DNA of 37,017 bases from Ignavibacteriota bacterium (GCA_025358305.1 JANYJZ010000018.1:83403-120419), one strand, 5' to 3'. Shown: positions 17,311 through 25,730, numbered from the stretch's first letter. Numbers and translations: made by a program. Notes: generated from the letters alone by a model not told the origin.

Positions 17311-17832
17311 TTATTTGGCTTGACGGAGTTTGCACTGGAGGCACTGCTGCGCGTGCGGGACCGCCTCGAGGCGTTCCTTCTCGATGAGCTTTGCACAGAC
17401 GGAACAGCGGCCGTAGTCGCCCTTTTGGATCCGGAGGAGCGCGTCCTCGAGGTGGTTTAGGAACTTCCCTTCGCGCGATGCGAAGAGGAACGTTTTCTCA
17501 CGCTCCATCGCATCGGTCCCCTGCTCCATGTGCGTGGAGTACGTGGAGTTCTCGCTCGCGTATTCGCCGGTCGTGGAATCCATCATCGAATCCCGCAAGG
17601 TCTCGAGCTCCTCGAGGATCTCCTTCTTCTTCTCCAAGATGATCGTCTTGAAGTGGTTGAGCTCGGTCTTCGAGTAGCTCCCTTTGCGGATCGGCGCCTT
17701 GGGCGCCTCCTGCTTGGCCATCTTCGGCCGCGCCGGCGGCTTCGGCGGAGGGGTGGCCTTTGGGGCCTTCGCTTTGGACTTCAAGAGAGCGACCGTCTTG
17801 TCTACCGCCGTCGGTTTCTTCGATTTTGCCAT
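17311..17832 (-). CDS. TraR/DksA-family zinc-finger regulator
   Basis: Protein of 173 residues, ATG at 17832 preceded by an AAGGGA ribosome site. The first 50 residues are a Lys/Ala/Pro-rich basic tail, probably disordered. A coiled-coil follows (about 52-135), then the C4 zinc finger C-x2-C-x17-C-x2-C (CSVC ... CLQC) near the end. The DksA family binds the RNA polymerase secondary channel and tunes transcription with ppGpp. The coiled-coil tip lacks the acidic D-x-x-D-x-A of true DksA, so it is better compared with YlyA/YteA-type proteins, which occupy the same place next to ileS and lspA in Bacillus. Function at RNA polymerase is inferred. Confidence 0.88.
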   Translation of the reverse strand: MAKSKKPTAVDKTVALLKSKAKAPKATPPPKPPARPKMAKQEAPKAPIRKGSYSKTELNHFKTIILEKKKEILEELETLRDSMMDSTTGEYASENSTYSTHMEQGTDAMEREKTFLFASREGKFLNHLEDALLRIQKGDYGRCSVCAKLIEKERLEAVPHAQQCLQCKLRQAK

Positions 17833-17863
17833 GAATGTACTTCCCTTTATTGATGAATGTTAG

Positions 17864-20800
17864 CTATTTGCTTCCGGCGCCCGGATGGACATTGTTGAGC
17901 CGCATGACGCTTGCGGCGCACGGTTCGCCGTTGATATCCCACTCTACCACTTCGACACCTTCCATCCGGCCTTCGCTTAAACCCTCGGAGAGCGTCTCAT
18001 GGCAGATGTAGTCTGCCATGCCGCGCAAGGCCTTCGAGAGCCGATCCCCGGCGGTGAATGAGATCCTGATCCGGTCGGTCACCTCGAACCCGGCATCCTT
18101 CCGGGCGTTCTGGACGCGGTTGACGAACTCCCGGGCAAAGCCCTCGTCGAGGAGCTCCTCGGTGAGCTCGGTATCGAGGGCGACCGTAATGTCGTTGTCA
18201 GTCGCGACGACCCAGCCCTTGAGGTCCTCGTGGAGGATATCGACGTCTTCGCGGGCCACCGTCACCTCAGAGCCGTTGACGGCGAGGATGACCTGGCCCT
18301 CCTGTTCGAGCTTCCGGATCTCGGCCGGACCGAGCGACTTGACGGCCGCGGCGACCGCTTGGACGCCCTTGCCGTGCTTCGGTCCGAGGGCCTTGAAGTT
18401 CGGCTTCGCGGATTTCCTGACGATGCCGGAGTCGTCGTCGACGAACTCGATCTGCTTCACGTTGATCTCGTCAAGAATGAGCGACTCCATCCGGCGGATG
18501 TCGTCCTTCGCCTGTGCGCCGCCGGCGGGGATGATGATGCGCTTCAGGGGTTGTCGAACCTTCATGTTCTGCGTGTTCCTGATCGATCGGACGAGCGAGA
18601 CGATGCGTTGGGCCTTCTCCATCCGTGCCTCGAGGCCCGCGTCGATCGCCGAAAGATCCGGTTCCGGCATGAACGCGAGGTGCACCGAGTCGGCCGACCC
18701 TTTGCGCGTAACGGCGTTGAGGTTGCGGTAGAGCTCCTCGGCGACGAACGGCGCGACGGGTGCCATGAGCTTGGCGACGACGGTGAGGCATTCCGCGAGC
18801 GTCTGGTATGCGGCGGTCTTGTCCGCGCCCTTCTCGTTCTTCCAGAATCGGCGCCGGTTCCTCCGGATGTACCAATTCGACAGCTGGTCGATCGTGAAGT
18901 CGCTCACGGCGCGCGCCGCGCGAGTCACATCATAGCCTTCCATCGCCGCCGTATACCGCACGATGAGCGAATTGAGCGACGAGAGGATCCACCGGTCGAT
19001 CTCCTGACGGTCGGAGAGCGGGACCGACGGTTCGGCGAACGTGAAGCGGTCGATGTTCGCGTAGAGGGTGAAGAACGCGTACGTGTTCAGGAGCGTGCCG
19101 AAGTATTTCCGCTGCACCTCCACCAGCCCGTCCTCGTCGAAGAGCGTCGAACGCCAGGGCGGGCTCGTCGCGACGAGATACCACCGGGTCGCGTCGGCGC
19201 CGTAGCGTTCCAGCACGGCAAACGGGTCGACGGTGTTCCCGCGCGTTTTCGACATCTTCTGGCCTTCCTTGTCGAGGATGAGCTCGTTGACGATGACGTT
19301 CTTGAACGCGGGTGTGTCGAAAAGGAACGTGCTGATCGCGTGAAGCGAATAGAACCATCCGCGGGTCTGGTCGATCCCCTCGCAGATGTAATCGGCCGGA
19401 TGCTGTCCGGCAAAGGTGTCCTTGCCCTCGAACGGGTAGTGCCATTGGGCGAACTGCATCGCGCCGGAGTCGAACCAGACGTCGATGAGTTCGGGCGTCC
19501 GGCGCATCGTCCCGCCGCACGAGCACGCGAACGTGATCGCATCGACGAAGGGCTTGTGAAGATCGAGTGCTTCGGGCCCCGACGCCCCTTGGGCGATGTC
19601 GAAGCGCGTGCCCGTGGCCGCGGAGAGCTCCGCAACGCTTCCGATGCACTGCTGCTTCTGGCAGCGGTCGCAGACCCAGATGGGAAGCGGCGTTCCCCAG
19701 AAGCGGTCGCGGGAGAGGGACCAGTCCTTGTTCTCCTCGAGCCAGTTCCCGAACCGGCCCGCGCCCACTTCAGGCGGGTACCAATTGATCGTTTTGTTGA
19801 GCTCCACCATCCGCGCCGCGTACTTCGTCGTCGCGATGTACCAGGAATCCCGCGCGTAATACAACAGCGGCGTCCTACAGCGCCAGCAATGGGGGTAGCT
19901 GTGGGTGATGGTCTCTTTCTTGTAGAGGATGTGCCGGTCCTTGAGGTTCCGAATGATGTCGAGATCGGCGTCCTTCACGAACTTCCCCGCAAAATCGGTC
20001 ACCTCGGCGCTGAACTCCCCGCTCTTGTTCACCGGGTGGATCGTCGGCAGGCCGAACTTCTTCGCCGTCTGGTAATCGTCCTCGCCGTAGGCGGGGGCCA
20101 TGTGGACGATCCCCGATCCGTCGGTCGTCGTGACGAAGTCGGCCTCGACGACGTAAAAGGCCTTCTCGGCGACCGGATGGTAGTTGAAGATCCGTTCGTA
20201 TTCCTTGCCGGAGAGGGCCGATCCCTTCATCTTCGCGAGCACCTCATACTCCCCATCGAGGACCGAGAGGCGGGCCTCGGCGAGGATGAGAACCTCGCCT
20301 TTGTGGGCGACCTTCACGTAGTCGATCTTCGGGTTGACGGCCAAGGCGACGTTCGAGATGAGCGTCCAGGGGGTCGTCGTCCAGACGAGGAACGCGGCCC
20401 CGGGCTCGTCCTTGAGCTTCATCTTCACATAGACGCTCGGGTCCTTCACGTCGTCGTAGCCGAGCGACACCTCGTGGGTCGAGAGAGGCGTCTCGCAGCG
20501 CGGGCAGTACGGCTGGATCTTGTACCCCTTGTAGATGAGCCCCTTGTCGAAGAACTGCTTGAGCGCCCACCAGACGGATTCGATGTACTCGTTCTTGAAC
20601 GTGACGTACGGGTCCGACATGTCGACCCAGTATCCCATCCGCTCGGTCATCCGCTCCCACTCGTTCTTATACTTCCAGACCGACGTGCGGCATTCCTCGT
20701 TGAACTTCGCGACGCCGTACCGGACGATGTCGTCCTTGTGCTTGAACCCGAGCGCCTTTTCCACTTCGATCTCGACCGGCAGGCCGTGCGTGTCCCATCC

Positions 20801-21049
20801 CGCTTTCCGATGGACCTGGTACCCCCGCATCGTCTTGTAGCGGCAGATGACGTCCTTGAGCGTTCGGCTCATGACGTGGTGGATGCCGGGGCGGCCGTTC
20901 GCCGTCGGCGGACCTTCGTAAAAGGTGAAGCCGGGACGGCCGTCGCGCTCGGTGACGCTCTTGCGGAAGACGTCGTGCTCCTTCCAGTACCGGAGGATCT
21001 CCTCCTCCAGCTTGGCGTACGCGATCTTATCTGTCAGTTCTTTGAACAC
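17864..21049 (-). CDS. ileS: Isoleucyl-tRNA synthetase, type 2, with GxHH signature
   Basis: Protein of 1061 residues. The frame is open to 21208, but homology begins at FKELTDKIAYAKLEEE, so the GTG at 21049 is chosen; it lies 47 bases after the pnp stop. It charges tRNA-Ile and edits valine. The class I catalytic signature, normally HxGH, reads G55-I-H57-H58 in PTANGRPGIHHVM. The KMSKS loop is KMSKT (598-602). The editing domain (about 190-390), a C-x2-C pair in the catalytic part (VCDRCQ) and the long anticodon-binding and C-terminal region of type 2 (eukaryote-like) IleRS are present. Type 2 enzymes tolerate mupirocin, and the GxHH variant is linked with hyper-resistance. It is the fourth gene of the seven-gene cluster. 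Confidence 0.95.
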   Translation of the reverse strand: MFKELTDKIAYAKLEEEILRYWKEHDVFRKSVTERDGRPGFTFYEGPPTANGRPGIHHVMSRTLKDVICRYKTMRGYQVHRKAGWDTHGLPVEIEVEKALGFKHKDDIVRYGVAKFNEECRTSVWKYKNEWERMTERMGYWVDMSDPYVTFKNEYIESVWWALKQFFDKGLIYKGYKIQPYCPRCETPLSTHEVSLGYDDVKDPSVYVKMKLKDEPGAAFLVWTTTPWTLISNVALAVNPKIDYVKVAHKGEVLILAEARLSVLDGEYEVLAKMKGSALSGKEYERIFNYHPVAEKAFYVVEADFVTTTDGSGIVHMAPAYGEDDYQTAKKFGLPTIHPVNKSGEFSAEVTDFAGKFVKDADLDIIRNLKDRHILYKKETITHSYPHCWRCRTPLLYYARDSWYIATTKYAARMVELNKTINWYPPEVGAGRFGNWLEENKDWSLSRDRFWGTPLPIWVCDRCQKQQCIGSVAELSAATGTRFDIAQGASGPEALDLHKPFVDAITFACSCGGTMRRTPELIDVWFDSGAMQFAQWHYPFEGKDTFAGQHPADYICEGIDQTRGWFYSLHAISTFLFDTPAFKNVIVNELILDKEGQKMSKTRGNTVDPFAVLERYGADATRWYLVATSPPWRSTLFDEDGLVEVQRKYFGTLLNTYAFFTLYANIDRFTFAEPSVPLSDRQEIDRWILSSLNSLIVRYTAAMEGYDVTRAARAVSDFTIDQLSNWYIRRNRRRFWKNEKGADKTAAYQTLAECLTVVAKLMAPVAPFVAEELYRNLNAVTRKGSADSVHLAFMPEPDLSAIDAGLEARMEKAQRIVSLVRSIRNTQNMKVRQPLKRIIIPAGGAQAKDDIRRMESLILDEINVKQIEFVDDDSGIVRKSAKPNFKALGPKHGKGVQAVAAAVKSLGPAEIRKLEQEGQVILAVNGSEVTVAREDVDILHEDLKGWVVATDNDITVALDTELTEELLDEGFAREFVNRVQNARKDAGFEVTDRIRISFTAGDRLSKALRGMADYICHETLSEGLSEGRMEGVEVVEWDINGEPCAASVMRLNNVHPGAGSK

Positions 21050-21091
21050 GCCTCGAGTATCAATGGTTGAATGGCCATGCGTCCTTGTAGA

Positions 21092-21107
21092 GGCGGCTAG
21101 AGCCGCC
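21092..21107 (-). terminator. Small hairpin overlapping the pnp stop codon
   Basis: A 6-bp GGCGGC/GCCGCC stem with a 4-base loop covers the TAG stop (21097-21099) of pnp, between pnp and ileS. Without a T-tract it is more likely an RNA stability or partial attenuation element inside the operon than a true terminator. Confidence 0.3.
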
Positions 21108-21921
21108 GGATGAGTTCTTTCGTCACCGCGGTGAGCTTCGGTTCGGCCTTGTTCGCCGCGGCGATCACTTCCTCGACCGTGACGGGCGCGAGCGTGTCGG
21201 GAAAGCACTCATCGGTGATGATCGACATGCCGCAAACCCGCATCCCCATATGGACGCCGACGATGTTCTCCGGCACGGTCGACATGCCGACCGCGTCGGC
21301 GCCGATGCCCCGCAAGAAACGGTACTCCGCGCGCGTCTCAAGGTTCGGGCCCTGGACGGCGACGAACACCCCCTTGCGCACCGGTATCTTCAAATCCTTC
21401 GCGACCTTTTGGGCGAGCGCGATCAGGTCGCGGCTGTACGGCTCGGACATGTCGGGGAACCGGGGCCCCAGCTGCTCGTCGTTCTTGCCGATCAAGGGGT
21501 TGTCCCCTTGGAGGTTGATGTGGTCCTCGATGATCATGAGGTCCCCGCGCCGGAATTTCGGGTTCATCCCTCCGGCGGCGTTCGACACGAGAAGCGTCCT
21601 CGCCCCCAGACCGGCGTGCGACATCACCCGGACCGGGAACGTCACCTGCTGCATCGTGTACCCCTCGTAGTAATGGAACCGGCCCTGCATGGCGACGACC
21701 TTCTTGCCGCCGAGCGTGCCGATGATGAGCTTCCCGTGATGCGACTCGACGGTGGAGACGGGGAAGTGCGGGATGGCGTCGTAATCGAGCACGACCTCCT
21801 TCCGGATCTCCTTGACAAGGCCGCCGAGGCCCGTGCCGAGGATGATGGCGACCTCAGGGACCGTCGCGGTGTGCTTCCGGATGTACCGGACCGCTTCTGC
21901 TATCTGCGTGCGAAGGTTCAT
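21097..21921 (-). CDS. punA: Purine nucleoside phosphorylase (trimeric type)
   Basis: Protein of 274 residues, ATG 21921 overlapping the divIVA-like stop (ATGA). It splits purine nucleosides with phosphate to free base and ribose-1-phosphate. Family hallmarks: phosphate loop GTGLGG (29-34), ESHHG (59-63), the RFHYYEGY motif, SNAAGG, the base-site [12 protein letters not shown] and VGMSTVPE. The residue equivalent to human PNP Asn243, which reads the 6-oxo group of guanine and hypoxanthine, is Asp here (SIITDE in place of SLITNK). In human PNP an Asn-to-Asp change there admits adenosine, so this enzyme may accept 6-aminopurines; this is inference. Its place inside the yggS-divIVA-ileS cluster is the one insertion relative to the Bacillus order. 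Confidence 0.93.
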   Translation of the reverse strand: MNLRTQIAEAVRYIRKHTATVPEVAIILGTGLGGLVKEIRKEVVLDYDAIPHFPVSTVESHHGKLIIGTLGGKKVVAMQGRFHYYEGYTMQQVTFPVRVMSHAGLGARTLLVSNAAGGMNPKFRRGDLMIIEDHINLQGDNPLIGKNDEQLGPRFPDMSEPYSRDLIALAQKVAKDLKIPVRKGVFVAVQGPNLETRAEYRFLRGIGADAVGMSTVPENIVGVHMGMRVCGMSIITDECFPDTLAPVTVEEVIAAANKAEPKLTAVTKELIRRL

Positions 21922-22433
21922 AACGTCTCCAGGCTTCGTAAGATGTCTTCGATGTCGTTCGTCATGTGCGGGGTCTCCGCCGAGGCGGCACCCGCTAGGG
22001 CCGGCGCACCGGTCTCCTCGATCGTCCGGACGATCTCGAGCTCGGCTTGAAGGAACTGCCGGAGCTTGCGTGCGACCGACTCCTGCTTCGCCTCGAGGAT
22101 CGTGATCCGCTCCTGGAGCTTCAGGAGCTCCGCCCGAGAGGCTCCGACGATCTGCCGCGCCTGTTCTTCGGCCTTGCGGATGATGCCGTGGGCTTCGGCT
22201 CGGGAGATCTCACTGGTTCGCGCTTCCGGCTCTGGCGTCGGTTCGGGCACACGCGCGGCGGCGGCGGCGGATTCGAGCTCGGCGATGCGGCGTTGGAGCT
22301 CCTCGTTCTTCGCCCGCGTGCTTTCTAAGGTGGAGGCGAGCTCCCGGAAGAACTCGCGCACGTCGTCGGGGGCCCAGCCGAGGAGCCTCGTCGGGAAACG
22401 CATGCGGTCGATATCGCGCACTGTCAGTGTCAT
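21918..22433 (-). CDS. divIVA: DivIVA-domain coiled-coil protein
   Basis: Protein of 171 residues, with ATG 22433 overlapping the yggS stop (ATGA). The N-terminal segment [20 protein letters not shown] is the DivIVA membrane-curvature motif (I-x5-F-x5-G-W/Y-x-x-D-D-V-x-x-F), followed by coiled-coil (about 35-60), a Pro/Glu linker (62-75), a second coiled-coil (about 78-140) and a short acidic tail. DivIVA/GpsB proteins gather at division sites and poles in Gram-positives; a Gram-negative homologue next to yggS and ileS is likely a scaffold for growth or division, but its partner is unknown. The linker is shorter than in Bacillus DivIVA. Confidence 0.85.
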   Translation of the reverse strand: MTLTVRDIDRMRFPTRLLGWAPDDVREFFRELASTLESTRAKNEELQRRIAELESAAAAARVPEPTPEPEARTSEISRAEAHGIIRKAEEQARQIVGASRAELLKLQERITILEAKQESVARKLRQFLQAELEIVRTIEETGAPALAGAASAETPHMTNDIEDILRSLETL

Positions 22434-23122
22434 ACGGTCTTTTGTTTCGTCCGGCGGCCGAAGATCGCGGTCCCGATCCGAACCATCGTCGAACCTTCTT
22501 CGACGGCAACTTCAAAATCGTTCGTCATCCCCATCGACAGGTGGGGCATCGTGAAGCCCGAGCGTTCGATGTCCCGGCGGATCTGGGCGAGCATCCGGAA
22601 CGCCGACCGCGAATCCTCCGGATCAGGGAGGAACGGGCCGATGGTCATGAGGCCCGCGACGCGCAGGCCCCGAAGCGCTCGAAGTTCCCCGACGAGCCCG
22701 GCCGCGTCCGTCGGCGCGACGCCGAACTTGGTCGTTTCCCCGGAGGTATTAACCTCCACGAGCACATCGATCGTCTTTGCGGCGCTTGATGCGCATCGGG
22801 CGATCTCTTGAGCGAGCCGGAGCGTGTCGACGGAATGGATAAGCGAAACGGCGTCGATGACCGACCGAACTTTGCGCGTTTGGAGGTGGCCGATGAAGTG
22901 CCACCGAACTGGCTCCCGCGCGAGAATTTCCCTCTTTTCGAGGAATTCCTGAACATAGTTTTCGCCGATATCGGTCACGCCGGCCCGAATGGCCTCCAGG
23001 ACCTGACTCGCGTCAAAGGTCTTTGCCACGCCGATGAGCGTCACTTCTGCGTCGCGCCGTCCGGCCCGCTCGCAGGCGGCGGCGATGCGCGCGCGGATAT
23101 GGTCAATGTTCTCGGCTACCAT
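22430..23122 (-). CDS. yggS: YggS/PLPBP family pyridoxal-phosphate homeostasis protein
   Basis: Protein of 230 residues from ATG 23122. An upstream in-frame ATG at 23161 falls inside the predicted promoter and is excluded. It has the alanine-racemase-like TIM barrel without a second domain: the PLP lysine is Lys34 in GVAKTF, followed by GENYVQEF, WHFIGHLQTRK, EVNTSGE, LMTIGP and the phosphate-binding LSMGMTNDFEVAV and RIGTAIFG. The family has no proven catalytic reaction; it binds PLP and controls vitamin B6 and amino-acid pools (ylmE in Bacillus). It is the first gene of the seven-gene cluster and overlaps the next start by four bases. Confidence 0.94.
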   Translation of the reverse strand: MVAENIDHIRARIAAACERAGRRDAEVTLIGVAKTFDASQVLEAIRAGVTDIGENYVQEFLEKREILAREPVRWHFIGHLQTRKVRSVIDAVSLIHSVDTLRLAQEIARCASSAAKTIDVLVEVNTSGETTKFGVAPTDAAGLVGELRALRGLRVAGLMTIGPFLPDPEDSRSAFRMLAQIRRDIERSGFTMPHLSMGMTNDFEVAVEEGSTMVRIGTAIFGRRTKQKTV

Positions 23123-23139
23123 CGGTCTTTTGGACTCCC

Positions 23140-23168
23140 AATATACGTGATTTACTGACAAAAATCAA
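23140..23168 (-). promoter_or_regulatory. Predicted promoter of the yggS-divIVA-pnp-ileS cluster
   Basis: On the minus strand TTGATT (23168-23163) and TATATT (23145-23140) are 17 bases apart. Transcription would start near 23133, giving an 11-base leader before ATG 23122. It lies back to back with the promoter of the TPR gene. Confidence 0.65.
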
Positions 23169-23199
23169 CGAATGATGGCGGCCCAGGGAGAAGTTTTAC

Positions 23200-23229
23200 T
23201 TGACTTCCGTTTCAAATTATGTTTATATT
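23200..23229 (+). promoter_or_regulatory. Predicted promoter of the TPR gene
   Basis: TTGACT (23200-23205) and TATATT (23224-23229) are separated by 18 bases. A 43-base leader leads to ATG 23279, with AAGGA at 23269-23273 as the ribosome site. Confidence 0.6.
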
Positions 23230-23278
23230 TCAAGGGTATCGGTTCCAGCCTGGTTTTTCGATCTTTTGAAGGACGTCG

Positions 23279-24703
23279 ATGGACACATTTGATTTCGAGA
23301 ATACGGACCACGAGAGTGAGGATCCGAACGGCTCGAAAGAACATTTTGAAGACGAGATCAAGAAGTTCAAAGAGCGCCTTTCGGACGGCGGCGGCGGGTC
23401 CACCAACATCGATTCGCTCGAAGAGATCGTCGCCTTCTATTTCGAGGGGGAGAAATACGACGAAGCGCTCCACTTTATCACCCTTCTGCTCGAATATATC
23501 CCGTTCAGCGCCGATACGTGGCAGCGCAAAAGCATCATTCTCAACAACCTTCAGCGCCACAACGAAGCCCTCGACTGCATCGAACATGCCCTGAAGCTCA
23601 ATCCCGTCGACGCCGAGCTCATGATCGGCCGCGGACTCACACTGGACAATCTCTCCCGGCACACTGAGGCGATCGACTGTTTCAACCAGGTCCTCGAATC
23701 CGACGCCGCCAACGAGGAGGCGCTCTTCAGCAAGGCCCTCACGCTCGAAAAGCTCGACCGGTACGAAGACGCCGCGCAGATCCTGAAATTCATCCTGGAA
23801 GGGAACCCCGACCAGAAAGAGGCCTGGTACGAGCTGGGGTTCTGCTACGACTCCCTCGACCGCTTGAACGACGCCCTCGCCTGCTACGACCGGCACATCG
23901 AGATCGACCCGTACAACCACAGCGCGTGGTACAATCGGGGCATCATCCTCAACCGCCTGTCGCAGTACACGAAGTCGATCGAAAGCTACGAGCTCGCCCT
24001 TGCGATCAAGGAGGACTTCGCCGCGGCCTGGTATAACAAGGGGAACGCGTTCGCGAACATGGGACGCCTCTACGACGCCGTGGAATGCTACCGGCAGACC
24101 CTGAGGATCGACGAGAAGGACGTGCCAGCGTGGCACAACATCGGCAATGCGTACGAGGAGCTCGGCCTCTACAAGGAGGCGATCAAGTGCTTCACCCTTG
24201 CGCTGAAGTACGACCCGAAGCACTACGAGTCGTTCTTCGGACGCGGGAGCTGCTATGACTCCCTCGAACAGTATCGAAAGGCCTACACGGACTACAACAA
24301 GGCCCTCACGTTCTGCCGGAGCTATCCGGAACTCTGGTACGCCAAGGGCGACGTCGCCTATCAGCTTGGCAAGTGGCGCGAGGCGCTCTACAGCTACCGG
24401 ATGGCCGTACGGTTCGACCCGACGAACGTCGAAGCGTGGTACGACCTCGGGGAGACCCTCCTCGAGTACGGGTATTTCAAGGAAGCCCTCAAGGCGATGA
24501 ACAAGTGCATCGAGCTCCAGCCGAAGTGGGCCGATCCGTTCTACAGCCGGGCGAAAGTACTCTTCCTCATGCGCAAGACGTTCGACGCCCTCGAGTCCCT
24601 CAAGACGTCTTTCCAGCTCGACCCGGGGAAGAAGAAGATGTTCGAGAAGGAGTTCCCGGGCGTCCGGTCGATCAAGGAGTTCACCAGCCTCCTTGAACGC
24701 TGA
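23279..24703 (+). CDS. Tetratricopeptide-repeat protein with 12 uninterrupted repeats
   Basis: Protein of 474 residues, ATG 23279 with a good AAGGA site five bases upstream. An acidic, Gly-rich head of about 42 residues precedes twelve consecutive TPR units of exactly 34 residues (about 43-450), each with the W/Y...G/A...Y/F...A...P pattern (for example AWYNKGNAFANMGRLYDAVE). There is a short Lys-rich tail. There is no signal peptide, so it is cytoplasmic. Twelve units would form about one and a half superhelical turns, a scaffold for peptide or protein partners; the partner is not evident. It stands alone between its own promoter and a strong terminator. TPR proteins of this type are common in Bacteroidota and Chlorobiota and mostly uncharacterised. 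Confidence 0.9.
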   Translation: MDTFDFENTDHESEDPNGSKEHFEDEIKKFKERLSDGGGGSTNIDSLEEIVAFYFEGEKYDEALHFITLLLEYIPFSADTWQRKSIILNNLQRHNEALDCIEHALKLNPVDAELMIGRGLTLDNLSRHTEAIDCFNQVLESDAANEEALFSKALTLEKLDRYEDAAQILKFILEGNPDQKEAWYELGFCYDSLDRLNDALACYDRHIEIDPYNHSAWYNRGIILNRLSQYTKSIESYELALAIKEDFAAAWYNKGNAFANMGRLYDAVECYRQTLRIDEKDVPAWHNIGNAYEELGLYKEAIKCFTLALKYDPKHYESFFGRGSCYDSLEQYRKAYTDYNKALTFCRSYPELWYAKGDVAYQLGKWREALYSYRMAVRFDPTNVEAWYDLGETLLEYGYFKEALKAMNKCIELQPKWADPFYSRAKVLFLMRKTFDALESLKTSFQLDPGKKKMFEKEFPGVRSIKEFTSLLER

Positions 24704-24726
24704 CAACCGATCCATCGATGTCCACC

Positions 24727-24754
24727 AACGTCGAAGGCTTTGGCCTTCGACGTT
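24727..24754 (+). terminator. Intrinsic terminator of the TPR gene
   Basis: A perfect 12-bp stem (24727-24738 with 24743-24754) with a TTTG loop is followed by the T-rich stretch TTCCTATTTCT. It lies 24 bases after the TPR stop. The in-frame TTG at 24740 that could extend larE upstream lies in this loop, which argues for the larE start at 24776. Confidence 0.85.
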
Positions 24755-24775
24755 TCCTATTTCTGGAAGAAACAC

Positions 24776-25624
24776 ATGACCGAAGAACTCACCGCAAAAT
24801 ATGACTCCCTGCGCACGATCCTCGCGGGGATGGGCCGGGTCGTCATCGGGTATTCCGGCGGCGTCGACAGCACGCTCCTTCTGAAGGTCGCGCACGACGT
24901 CCTCGCTCACGAGGCGCTCGCCGTCATCGGGACGTCGGAGACCTACCCGTCGCGCGAGTACGAAGAAGCCGTTCGGATCGCGCTCGAGATCGGCGCGCAG
25001 TACGAAGAGGTGGCGACCGAGGAGACCGACGACCTGAAGTTCGCCGAGAACCCGCCCGACCGCTGCTACTTCTGCAAGGTGGAGCTCTTCTCAAAACTCA
25101 ACGAGATCGCCGCCGCTCGGTCCATCCCCTGGATCGCCGACGGCACGATCACCGACGACCTCGGCGATTTTCGCCCCGGCATGCGCGCGAAGAAGGAGCA
25201 GCATGTGCGCTCCCCCCTCCTCGAAGCCGGCATGAGCAAGGCGGACGTCCGCGCGCTCTCCCGGGACCTGGGGCTTCCGACATGGGAAAAGGGCTCCTTC
25301 GCCTGCCTTTCCTCGCGGTTCCCGTACGGTACGCCGATCACCCGCGAGGCCCTCGCCCGCGTCGACGCCGCGGAGAACCTCTTCCGGGACCTTGGGTTCC
25401 GGTCGTACCGCGTCCGGTACCATGACGAGAAGACCGCTCGGATCGAACTGGGCCAGGACGAACTCGCCCGGCTTCTCGACCACGCGCTCCGCCGCAAGGT
25501 CGTGGACCACTTGAAAGGGCTCGGATTCGCATACGTCACGCTCGACCTCCAGGGATACCGGACCGGATCGATGAACGAGGTCCTCTCCCGGAGTGTCCTG
25601 GAACGCTCCCTCGGCGGGGGGTGA
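24776..25624 (+). CDS. larE: LarE-type sulfur transferase, three-cysteine form
   Basis: Protein of 282 residues from ATG 24776, with GGAAG at 24765-24769. It belongs to the PP-loop ATP pyrophosphatases: the ATP motif YSGGVDST lies near residues 26-33. LarE activates the carboxylates of the nickel-pincer cofactor precursor with ATP and inserts sulfur. In the Lactobacillus plantarum enzyme a single Cys is sacrificed; other members carry three Cys that hold a [4Fe-4S] cluster and can act repeatedly. Here Cys97 and Cys100 (DRCYFCK) plus Cys177 (FACLSSRFPYG) give the three-Cys pattern. LarB, LarC and a lactate racemase are not in the window, so the cofactor user is unknown. It may have its own promoter, since the TPR terminator precedes it. 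Confidence 0.88.
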   Translation: MTEELTAKYDSLRTILAGMGRVVIGYSGGVDSTLLLKVAHDVLAHEALAVIGTSETYPSREYEEAVRIALEIGAQYEEVATEETDDLKFAENPPDRCYFCKVELFSKLNEIAAARSIPWIADGTITDDLGDFRPGMRAKKEQHVRSPLLEAGMSKADVRALSRDLGLPTWEKGSFACLSSRFPYGTPITREALARVDAAENLFRDLGFRSYRVRYHDEKTARIELGQDELARLLDHALRRKVVDHLKGLGFAYVTLDLQGYRTGSMNEVLSRSVLERSLGGG

Positions 25625-25663
25625 GAACAGGGGACGGCCGTCCGCCTTCACCCGGGACGGACT

Positions 25664-25692
25664 TTGCATTTCCCCCGGCGGTTTCGTACGTT
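25664..25692 (+). promoter_or_regulatory. Predicted promoter of the peptidase-propeller-barrel gene
   Basis: TTGCAT (25664-25669) and TACGTT (25687-25692) with a 17-base spacer. The leader is about 30 bases and contains GAGG at 25721-25724, six bases before ATG 25731. Confidence 0.55.
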
Positions 25693-25730
25693 TATGGTGA
25701 ATCGGATGCGGCAAAAGACTGAGGCTGACC

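Noticed and set aside
16670-17344. Upstream extension of the rluD frame
   Set aside because: This part is an out-of-frame reading of lspA; the S4 domain begins right after ATG 16669.
18230-21070. 946-codon open frame on the plus strand
   Set aside because: It is the antisense shadow of ileS. Its translation is low-complexity, rich in Arg, Asp, Val and Leu, with no domain, while the minus strand gives a full IleRS.
23165-24910. 581-codon open frame on the minus strand
   Set aside because: Antisense to the TPR gene. Its repeats merely mirror the TPR repeats, and it crosses the promoter and the terminator.
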